Shown: in pieces, positions 51,286 to 59,586 of the stretch
Numbering within the stretch: the stretch's first letter is position 1
Layout of the letters: the number at the start of each line of letters is the position of its first letter
Assembly (NCBI GenBank): GCA_949358305.1
Contig: OX442314.1
Coordinates: forward strand, 38,785,211 to 38,849,210
Source: Strigamia acuminata
Lineage: Eukaryota; Arthropoda; Chilopoda; Geophilomorpha; Linotaeniidae
Reading direction: 5' to 3'
Length of the DNA: 64,000 nt
Position numbers and translations under genes: made by a program
Notes under the pieces: generated by a model
What the model saw: only the letters and a program-made list of their open reading frames with translations
Database searches by the model: none
Told to the model about the DNA's origin: nothing

Positions 51286-54200
51286 ATGTCAGACAAAGAT
51301 GAGCAATCCACGTCTGACACCGAGCAGAGAATGCCCGAGAAGGGAAAAAGGACCTCCGACTACCACCTAAGGTCGGATGGTCCCGTCCCTGAAATGTCCG
51401 CAAAGGCGAAAGCCCGAGCGAATAAAAGGAGAGCGAAGGCGCAGAAAGAGGAGCAAGCTGCATCGCTCGCGGCCCTAGACGGGCCAGAGCGAGAGCGGGT
51501 TCCCTTGAATATGCAACCCTTCGAAGATACCGATCCGGAAGCCATAGAAAATCGAGAAGAAATTCGCGAGATATCACCAGGACGAGTATCGATATTGATG
51601 ACCGAGGAGACGGATGAAGCTCCGAAAAGAACGGTCACGATCGGCACAGACCCATCGCCACCAACGGCTCAGACGTCCGTAAAACAAACCCCACGGAAAA
51701 ACGACGGCGGGACCCCGATAACCCCCCGAGTTACGGCGAGTCCTGCAGTTGTTTCCTTCGAAGTATCTCACCTAATTCGGTTGACGCAGCAAGCTGCCCA
51801 GCTAAAAGCGATGATAGACATTCCAGTAGGAACGTCAGTCTGGGAATCGATTACCCTACTCACTGACGCTATCTGTGCGGCACAAGCCCCGACGCCGGTC
51901 GCAAGACCAGCAGCGGAGACGCCCATGCCCCAGGTAACGCCCAGTGACACCGGAGGTTTCGCGCCAGACCCCAACCGAACACTTCACGAATCCAGAGAGA
52001 AGGCCCGCGAGGAAGCCAGACAAGAAGCGACTAGTCGCCAACGAAGGCTGAGCGCAGAGCGGCGAGAACTCTGGAAGGAAGAGGAAGAAAGGGAGCAACG
52101 CGAGAGAAGAACCACCGAGAGAACAGAGAAACTGGTCCAAAAAATGAGGGAAGAACGAGAAGCTAAAATTCGAAAAGAATGGAACGCAACAGTAGAAGGG
52201 CGACATCGAGAAGCTCAAGAGTACGAGGACCAATTTCAAGCGCTAATAGCTCAAAGAAAAACAGAAAAACTACAAATGTTGCGAAAAGAGGCCATTCTAC
52301 AACATCAGAAATGGGAAGAACAACATCGCGAGAGGTTGAGAGAAGAGGAAGCCAGAAAAGAAAAAGAACAGTTTCTGAAAGAGAAAGAAGAGTGGGATCG
52401 AGTCAGATGGACCGAAGAGTACAAAGCGAAGAAACAAGCTATAATAGATGAGCAAAAAAGATGGGAAGCCGAAAACTGGGAGAAGGAGACAGAAAAGTTC
52501 CAGAAAGAGTACGCACAAGACGTCTCGGACAGGAAGAAAAATGAAGAAAACCTGAAACGGAAACCAGAACCCCCCAGCGGCTCTGATACCGACACAGGAG
52601 AAGGTGCAACAAAGCCGGCAAAAACGGCGAAAAGGGGGAAATCTCAAAAGAGAGACGAGTCGGTCCCAAAAACAAAGGACCGTCACCCCTCAAAAAGATC
52701 CGAGACGGGAGCAGCCATCGACGCGTTACTCGAAAAGAAAAACGCAAATAAAAATCGGGAACGCCCCGAAAGCGAGGAAAACAGATGGCATTCTTTTTAC
52801 GAGAACAACGACGGAGGGGAGCCGCCGCCATCCGGAGGCTCGAAACAGAAGAAGGCTGGCGGAGAGACCCCACCGAGAGGGCCGAGGTTTCACCCCCAAG
52901 GAGATCCCTCCGAGCCCTCCGATTCGTCGGACGACGACCATCCGAGTCGACCGTCTACAGGGAGGAGTCAAGAAGACAGCGATGGGCACCGGTCGAACCG
53001 GCCGAATGCTTCAGACCGCTCCTCCCGGAGCTCCAACCCTCGTTCGGAGGAAGGGAACTTTCAGGACTCATCTGGCCGACATTACACGATGTCTGAGCTA
53101 GGCCGAGCCCTGCTGAACTCTTTCAGAAGAGAAGGAATCGATCTAGGCCATCCAGGCGACGAACATAATCGCGCTGGAGAGAGGGTTAAGCGTAAATATG
53201 GCGTACGAAACGAACCAAGCAGCGAAGCCACGGGTAACATCCGTTGGCAACACTACATACAAACACGATTCGACGGTTCGTGGAAGGCCGGAGACCGCTT
53301 CCTAGACGAAGTAATGCGTATCAAGAAAGCGACAAAAGCCACCGTCGCCGACATGCTAACCCACGGTCTAGTGGAGCTAACCACGGGGTCAGCTCGAGAA
53401 TGGTATCAGGGACTGAAAAACCCAACCTGGGACGATTTTCTCGTCCGTTTCGATCTCCGATACGGCGAGACTCCAGACGAGATCAGTAACAAATTACGTG
53501 GTCTACGGCAAGCCCCAGGAGAAACATTAGCCGACTACGACGCCCGAGCGAAACTCCTGTTTGCAAGAGCGCCGTACGAAATAAACCCCGCTGGTTTTAC
53601 GATGATCTTTTACGGAGGATTATCGGCCCACTCGCAAAGAATTCTGCTAGACATGCGTGCACCCCGCACTGGCGATTACCAAGATGTCAGTAACTATCTT
53701 CTAACAAACACGTTAGAAATAGAACAGCGGTATTACGCCACTCTGCCCCCGGAGGAAGCTGACGCGCACGAGAAACGGTTGCAGACGAGCGCCGAACGTC
53801 ACAAGACCTCAGAGAAATTAATGAGGCCAAGTGAATATTTGAGCGGCATAATGAGTCTCACCGAAGCATCCTTCGGACGAATGCTGACGCCTAAAGCAGG
53901 CAGTATTCTTCCAGCCAACCCGATAGCTGCCCCAAAGAAAGCACCGGCAGCAACGGCGATGCAGGTGACCTCGACGGACTCCACCCAGATGGAGAAAGTC
54001 GAAGAGACAACACCTCTCGCCACGGCTAAAGAAGAGGAGCCAGCATCAAGCGACGAGGAAGCCCTAAATGAGCACCTCGAAAACTTGTCGACGGGATGCG
54101 ACGATCAAGGTCCCTATTTGCACCATGCACACCGGGCCTTAGCAATCGCACAATTCAGAGCACACGTGCAGGCAACAAAAGCGAGAGGGGCATTGGGAGG

Positions 54201-54426
54201 AAAAAGACGATTCCCAACGCCCTTCGTCCCGAAAAAACCGGGATTCACTCCCACAGGGGATAAAAGTAACATCAAATGTTACAGCTGCGGAGAATACGGT
54301 CACTACTCCGACAAATGCGAAAAAACCGTCAAAGAAAAAGGCATCATGCAAACCTTGATGAAAATGATGATGGAGTTAAATACTAATCTAGCAAAAAACT
54401 CCCAAGCGCAGGCGTCGCCGAAATAA
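51286..54426 (+). CDS. Element D Gag
   Basis: A 1046-aa frame from ATG 51286 (MSDKDEQSTSD). DYHLRS near residue 25 is shared with element B. Residues about 235-430 are an almost continuous run of Glu, Arg, Lys and Gln, probably a long charged helix (for example EEEREQRERRTTERTEKLVQ). A disordered Ser/Pro section follows, then the capsid-like domain from about 650 (GNIRWQHYI, FDGSWKAGDRFLDEV, SAREWYQGL), which is close to element B. One CCHC zinc knuckle, CYSCGEYGHYSDKC, starts near 998. The frame ends after A AAA AAC and within the stem-loop. Confidence 0.93.
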   Translation: MSDKDEQSTSDTEQRMPEKGKRTSDYHLRSDGPVPEMSAKAKARANKRRAKAQKEEQAASLAALDGPERERVPLNMQPFEDTDPEAIENREEIREISPGRVSILMTEETDEAPKRTVTIGTDPSPPTAQTSVKQTPRKNDGGTPITPRVTASPAVVSFEVSHLIRLTQQAAQLKAMIDIPVGTSVWESITLLTDAICAAQAPTPVARPAAETPMPQVTPSDTGGFAPDPNRTLHESREKAREEARQEATSRQRRLSAERRELWKEEEEREQRERRTTERTEKLVQKMREEREAKIRKEWNATVEGRHREAQEYEDQFQALIAQRKTEKLQMLRKEAILQHQKWEEQHRERLREEEARKEKEQFLKEKEEWDRVRWTEEYKAKKQAIIDEQKRWEAENWEKETEKFQKEYAQDVSDRKKNEENLKRKPEPPSGSDTDTGEGATKPAKTAKRGKSQKRDESVPKTKDRHPSKRSETGAAIDALLEKKNANKNRERPESEENRWHSFYENNDGGEPPPSGGSKQKKAGGETPPRGPRFHPQGDPSEPSDSSDDDHPSRPSTGRSQEDSDGHRSNRPNASDRSSRSSNPRSEEGNFQDSSGRHYTMSELGRALLNSFRREGIDLGHPGDEHNRAGERVKRKYGVRNEPSSEATGNIRWQHYIQTRFDGSWKAGDRFLDEVMRIKKATKATVADMLTHGLVELTTGSAREWYQGLKNPTWDDFLVRFDLRYGETPDEISNKLRGLRQAPGETLADYDARAKLLFARAPYEINPAGFTMIFYGGLSAHSQRILLDMRAPRTGDYQDVSNYLLTNTLEIEQRYYATLPPEEADAHEKRLQTSAERHKTSEKLMRPSEYLSGIMSLTEASFGRMLTPKAGSILPANPIAAPKKAPAATAMQVTSTDSTQMEKVEETTPLATAKEEEPASSDEEALNEHLENLSTGCDDQGPYLHHAHRALAIAQFRAHVQATKARGALGGKRRFPTPFVPKKPGFTPTGDKSNIKCYSCGEYGHYSDKCEKTVKEKGIMQTLMKMMMELNTNLAKNSQAQASPK

Positions 54427-54454
54427 ATTCAGCTTCGTCTGCGCCAGCCGCGGA
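54393..54454 (+). promoter_or_regulatory. Element D -1 ribosomal frameshift signal
   Basis: A AAA AAC (54393-54399) in the gag frame is followed by a 6-nt spacer and then GCGCAG pairing with CTGCGC. The gag TAA lies in the loop and an inner CGAA/TTCG stem is possible. The -1 frame is open into pol and has no ATG before the protease, so frameshifting is the likely route to Pol. Confidence 0.88.
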
Positions 54455-54497
54455 AATTAAAAAGAAGAAATATCACACTGGACCCGCAGGTCATGCC

Positions 54498-57400
54498 TTG
54501 GCAGAAGCACAGATCAAAGATCGCATGCAGACCATTCCGAAGAAGGAAGAAACAGTGACGCTGACAAGTATGCAAGTGAGAACGAAGCCGGAGGTCGACA
54601 TAGATTGGACGGACCTCCCGTTCAATCTGGAGGTTGAGCCCCAAACATTACGCGTTTTTCACTGCAATGTCACGAAAACACATTGCGAAACTCTGTGTAT
54701 GCTGCCAGTGGAGATCGAAAACCAAAAATTGTTCGGTCTGCTGGATTCAGGAGCAGATCGTTCATTCATATCCGAAGATATAGTAAAGGACTTGGATATG
54801 GAAAAAAAGGTGGCACAAGTGAACGCGAACGTAGAATTGCTCACCGCCAACGGCTACGTCAAGCCGAGGGGCGTAGTTCGCATCATGATCGACTGGAAGG
54901 GGGGGAACCTGTCCCACCCCTTCATAGTCTTGCCATCCCACGACAAAGTATTCCTCTTAGGGATGGATATCATGGCAAAACTGAAAATTCAGCCAAACCC
55001 GATAACCCGTTCATGGAACTGGATAAGTCCCGAGGGAGAACGGCCAGTCCCCGTAGTTCCCCAAAAATTACTGGACGAAGCCAAGGACAAAGAGGAATAC
55101 GGAAGAGGATTGCGAAAATTCGTCCAAGATTACGATTTCGCAGCCTTCACTCTGGAATTACAGAGGAGTAACGTCGTGGACACACTGGTCGAGGAGGCAG
55201 CACTGCGTGTTAACGAGGCATCGCTACTAAGGCGAGTGCTTCGAAAACATGAAAGAATTCTGACCAAGACACCTGGTCGAACGACGGAAGCAACCCACGA
55301 AATAGTCTTAACCACAGACAAGCCGATTCGAGTGCCTTACAAGGGGATGAACCCCCAGAAAAGAGACATTGTGACGCAGATGTGCCAAGACATGCTCGAC
55401 AAGGGCATAGTAACTCAAGCGCTGGGCGAATACGCGATGCGGATCGTCCTGGTAATGCGTCCAGGCTCGGAGCCTCGACTATGCATTGATTATCGCCCCC
55501 TGAATGCGATAACAGTTATAGACCCGATTCAGATGCCGTCTATAGACTCGATCCTCCGGGAACTGAGCCCGTTCAAGTGGGTAACCACGATGGATCTGTC
55601 AAAGGGGTATTGGCAAGTGGAGCTAAAACCAGAAGACAAACTAAAAACGGCTTTCTACTCCCCGATAGGAAGATTAATGTTCAACGTGATGCCGTTCGGG
55701 CTTGTAAACGCCCCGAGCACGTTCCAGAAATTGATCGAAAGCGTGTTGGGAGATATGCTTCACGACTTCGTGTGGGCGTATCTCGACGACATAATAATAA
55801 CGTCGGACACATTCGAAGAGCATATAGACCACATCGACAGAGTGGTCTCTCGCCTAGCCAAGGCGGGACTCCACATCCATCCAGGGAAGAGCAAGTTTTG
55901 CAGAAAAGAGCTTGCCTTCCTAGGATATCGAATAGGAGTCGAGGGAATCGCGATTGACCCCGAAAAGGTCAAAGCAATAAACGGATTCCCCGCCCCCGAA
56001 GATATAAAAGGTGTCCAAAGATTCATGGGCATGGTCAATTTCTTCGGCCGACTACTCTCTGGTCTGGCTGAGGTGGCCGCGCCTATAACGGATCTCTTAC
56101 GAACGGATAAAGAGTTTGAGTGGACGGTCCAGTGCGAGGCCGCATTTAGCACTATCAAGCAAATGCTGGCTGACGTCGAAAAGATGCCATTGCCGGACCT
56201 AAACCGACCGTTCGTGTTGCACACCGACGCGAGTAAAATCGGACTGGGTGCAGCCCTTCTGCAGACCCACGTGTACAACGGAATCTCGCAAGAAGTACCC
56301 TGTATGTTTATAAGCAGGAAAATACAGGGCGCGGAGAAAAATTACACGGCAACGGAACTAGAATGCCTAGCCGTAATTTGGGCAGTTCGAAAATTTCGCG
56401 ACTATCTGGAGTACACGAACTTCGAGGTTCAGACAGATCACCAGGCACTAAGCTGGTTGATGAAGCTCAAGGAACCTTCCGGCCGACTCGCAAGATGGCA
56501 ACTGGAGTTAATGGCGTGCGATATAACAATTACGTACCGCCCCGGGAAGTACAATCATGTGGCCGACGCCCTCTCAAGAGCCCCAGCCTCTGACCCCCAG
56601 GGACCAGACGACGACGGCGAGGACGACACCCACCTCTTGTACTGCCCAACTCCACGCAGAATATGGCGCTTACGAAAAGCAAACGAACTGCCGGTGATGG
56701 AGCCCGAAGATAGAACGTTTTGTGGTTTTTGGACTCGAACGTACCAGCCAGCTGGGACGAGCGATTCAACGTCCGCAATTCAACCTCCGCCCCCCGGAGA
56801 AACCCACAAAACACTACTACGCGCCTTCACAGCAAAAATTGAAGAAAAAACGCAATATGCTCCACCCACGAGACGTGAGTTCGTCGAACACCAGGCAGCA
56901 GACACAAAATGTCAAATTATAACACAATATTTGCTGAACGGCGAATTTCCGGAAGGGATGACAAACCCACACCGCCGGAAACAGTTCGTCAAAGAAGCAA
57001 CAAGCTACCTCATAGATGATGAACTCCTGGTAAAATACCACCCGACATTTCAAGATGACCTCAGTGGAGCGGGAAACTCGGTGAAAGTGGTCGTACCGGC
57101 ATCACTGCACAACCGACTGTTGTGGCTGATGCACGGACACCCGCTCGCCAGCCATTCCGGCATAGCGAGAACCCTTTATCGAGTAAAGCAACTTTTCTTC
57201 TGGCCGGGCGCGCGGCAAAAGATAACGAAATTTATCCGACACTGCCCCCGGTGCCAAGCATGCAGACCGCGAGATAAAGTAGCCAGAAACGCCATGTCTC
57301 TCGGACCCTACGCACCGTTTGACTGCTTAAGCATAGACTTGATGGGCCCCAAGCCCACAACGGGAAACAAGAACATGTATATTCTCGTAATTATGGACGT

Positions 57401-58529
57401 GGCCACCCGATGGCCGGAGCTGTACGCCCTCGCGAAGCCCTCGGCTGAAAACATAGTCGAGTGCCTTTACGACGTGGCAATGCGATTTGGGTTTCCCAGA
57501 AAACTCATTTCGGATAACGGCCCCCAATTCCGATCAAGAATATATAAGGACTTCTGTAGGAAATTTAAAATGGATGCATCGAACACCTCCACATATAATC
57601 CTCAGACAAACCCAGTCGAGAGATTAAATAAAGATATAAAATATGCGCTGACAGTATTCACCGACATTCACAATCGATGGGACGAATACCTGCGAGAAAT
57701 CGCTTTCAGCATTCGCTCAACCGTGTCACGAACACGCGAATTCTCACCGGCGTACCTCAACTTCGCCCGCGAATTAAGGATGCCATGGGACCCACGCGTT
57801 GCCGAAGCTGTTAACGTATTAGACCCGTCGAGCCCACATGAGTACGTGTGCCGGTTGGAACAGACTATATCCGACACGTACCAGCATATGATGGCGCATA
57901 TTTTCAACATGAGAGAGAGAATCGCAGATAAAGAAGGCGATCTCGCTTTCGCGAACTTTAAAGTGAATGATCTAGTGTGGAAGGAGGCACACACGTTGTC
58001 CAATGCAGCGAGGGGCATCGCCGCCGGTTTAGCCGACAAGAGGGACGGTCCCTACGTAATTGTGGCCGAACACGGAGGCAACGCATACCAACTACGCCGC
58101 CTAGAGGACAACAAAAATTTTCAGTCGATACATGGCCGAGATTTAAGGCCATATCTGCCAGAATTTCCACAGGAAATTTGGCTGGAAGGTCAGACACACA
58201 GCGGCCAAGGGGGCACCGTGGTCGACACGTTCCAAAAAACAAATGAAGCTGAAAATATAGCGGAAAACGAGGATGAATTCTTCGACGCCGAATCCCCAGC
58301 CGACGAGGCTCCAACTCAGCCGGAGCAAGCAATTTCGGAGAGGGAGGAAGCAGAAGAATGTACTTCTGAAATGGAAAATAAAAAAATTAATAATGAGAAA
58401 AATGCCAACACATCGGAGATGAACGAGCAAGTAGAGTCACGATCTACGAGCACGTCGAAAATCAACCTTCGACCACGACGAAGCAATAATCCGTTCATTC
58501 GGGACGGCAAAGTCGTGGGGAAGAACTAA
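54498..58529 (+). CDS. Element D Pol
   Basis: 1343 aa counted from 54498, where the codon is TTG, not ATG. The true product is most likely a Gag-Pol fusion that enters this frame upstream. Protease LLDSGADRS near 81; RT with LCIDYRPLN and YLDD near 428; RNase H with HTDASKIGLGAAL; integrase with HGHPLASH...CPRCQACR, DLMGP, SDNGPQF and NPVERLN; DKRDGPYVI; and the C-terminus NPFIRDGKVVGKN. All catalytic residues checked are present. Confidence 0.95.
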   Translation: MAEAQIKDRMQTIPKKEETVTLTSMQVRTKPEVDIDWTDLPFNLEVEPQTLRVFHCNVTKTHCETLCMLPVEIENQKLFGLLDSGADRSFISEDIVKDLDMEKKVAQVNANVELLTANGYVKPRGVVRIMIDWKGGNLSHPFIVLPSHDKVFLLGMDIMAKLKIQPNPITRSWNWISPEGERPVPVVPQKLLDEAKDKEEYGRGLRKFVQDYDFAAFTLELQRSNVVDTLVEEAALRVNEASLLRRVLRKHERILTKTPGRTTEATHEIVLTTDKPIRVPYKGMNPQKRDIVTQMCQDMLDKGIVTQALGEYAMRIVLVMRPGSEPRLCIDYRPLNAITVIDPIQMPSIDSILRELSPFKWVTTMDLSKGYWQVELKPEDKLKTAFYSPIGRLMFNVMPFGLVNAPSTFQKLIESVLGDMLHDFVWAYLDDIIITSDTFEEHIDHIDRVVSRLAKAGLHIHPGKSKFCRKELAFLGYRIGVEGIAIDPEKVKAINGFPAPEDIKGVQRFMGMVNFFGRLLSGLAEVAAPITDLLRTDKEFEWTVQCEAAFSTIKQMLADVEKMPLPDLNRPFVLHTDASKIGLGAALLQTHVYNGISQEVPCMFISRKIQGAEKNYTATELECLAVIWAVRKFRDYLEYTNFEVQTDHQALSWLMKLKEPSGRLARWQLELMACDITITYRPGKYNHVADALSRAPASDPQGPDDDGEDDTHLLYCPTPRRIWRLRKANELPVMEPEDRTFCGFWTRTYQPAGTSDSTSAIQPPPPGETHKTLLRAFTAKIEEKTQYAPPTRREFVEHQAADTKCQIITQYLLNGEFPEGMTNPHRRKQFVKEATSYLIDDELLVKYHPTFQDDLSGAGNSVKVVVPASLHNRLLWLMHGHPLASHSGIARTLYRVKQLFFWPGARQKITKFIRHCPRCQACRPRDKVARNAMSLGPYAPFDCLSIDLMGPKPTTGNKNMYILVIMDVATRWPELYALAKPSAENIVECLYDVAMRFGFPRKLISDNGPQFRSRIYKDFCRKFKMDASNTSTYNPQTNPVERLNKDIKYALTVFTDIHNRWDEYLREIAFSIRSTVSRTREFSPAYLNFARELRMPWDPRVAEAVNVLDPSSPHEYVCRLEQTISDTYQHMMAHIFNMRERIADKEGDLAFANFKVNDLVWKEAHTLSNAARGIAAGLADKRDGPYVIVAEHGGNAYQLRRLEDNKNFQSIHGRDLRPYLPEFPQEIWLEGQTHSGQGGTVVDTFQKTNEAENIAENEDEFFDAESPADEAPTQPEQAISEREEAEECTSEMENKKINNEKNANTSEMNEQVESRSTSTSKINLRPRRSNNPFIRDGKVVGKN

Positions 58530-58726
58530 AAATAAAAGAAAATGTGATAACATGGAGCGGAGGCCTTGTAAAATAAAAAGATTTACTTACGAGAGCTGCT
58601 GCACATGTTGAAACGCGAAAATTTGGCTAAGTCCAAACTTCGCAACGAATTGTCGCAGTCACCACTAACAGACGAGAAGTTATGACGTATCGGGCGACCA
58701 CGTGACAATGAAACCACGCGGTCGAC

Positions 58727-58750
58727 CCCGTAGCGTCATTGCCAGCACGG
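58727..58750 (+). promoter_or_regulatory. CCCGTAGC...GCACGG hairpin in element D
   Basis: CCCCGTAGCG, then AGCACGG after ten bases, with a CCGT/ACGG stem. It lies in the same pol-ORF3 interval as the triple hairpin of element B. A second shared word, AATTTGGCTAAGTCCAA against AATTTCGCTAAGTCCAA, precedes it in both. Confidence 0.5.
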
Positions 58751-58909
58751 CGGATCTCGCAAAATACGAGACGCGTTCGAGACCCACAATTCTCAGCGTC
58801 GATAGGCCCAGTTTCCGACTGTTTTTAACACGACGAGACGTGTTTTTGCTTCTCCCCCAAAGAGAAAGACAAAGACCTCTCAAACAAAACTTCATTTTCC
58901 TAAATTGAA

Positions 58910-59026
58910 ATGGCCGATCGACGCAACCCACGATTAGAGCCGAGCGCATCGTCGAGAGACGAGAGCGACGGCCTAATCGTAAATGCAGAAGACGATGAGA
59001 ATTGGGACGAACAACCGCCGTTGCAG
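58910..59026 (+). CDS. Element D ORF3, exon 1
   Basis: 39 codons from ATG 58910 (MADRRNPRLEPSASSRDE), with the EDDENWDEQ motif that recurs in element B exon 1. It ends CAG before GTAAAT in phase 0. A pyrimidine-rich acceptor candidate (CTTCTCCCCCAAAG) lies about 45 bp upstream, so the exon may itself be joined to a leader from the LTR. Confidence 0.72.
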
Positions 59027-59586
59027 GTAAATTGGTGTGATTTCCCCAGAGAAATCACATAATTCTTTGAATCTGTTGCATCCAACCCAGATTGGAGCGT
59101 GACTTGTGACTGATATATTTCTTTCTGTTTTATTATTGATTTAAGGCTGGCTAAAAACCCGAGAGTGGACCCAGATTCACCTCGGAGTCAAGGCCGCCAA
59201 AAAACTAGAACAAAGGAAGTGTTCGCGGAATGGCGTCGTGGCAAACCAAAACCAAAACTAAAGGTTTTCTTTCTTTTAAAATTAAACATCGTAATAAATT
59301 AAAATACGATTAGAGTTAAAATAAAAAGTTTAACGTAATATTAAGAATTTAACGATCGGTTTTGCCTGCGACCCCTTCCTAAAAAGCGGATCACCTGAGT
59401 TCAAAGGTAGTGTTGGATCAGCGCTACGACGGCGGAGATCATCGCAGAACTGCGAAACAAGAAAATAAGACCGACGGCCGCAACAAAAGAAAGGAGTTGC
59501 TGCCACCGTCGATCTTGAGCATATTTCTGATCCCCATCGTTAAACTGGGATTTATTATATTAATCTTGTGATCTAAAATTATTCAG
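59027..59586 (+). other. Element D ORF3 intron (inferred)
   Basis: 560 bp, GT at the start and TTATTCAG at the end, AT-rich in parts. The sequence 59140-59290 is GC-richer and could be an alternative exon, but I see no conserved protein there. Confidence 0.6.
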
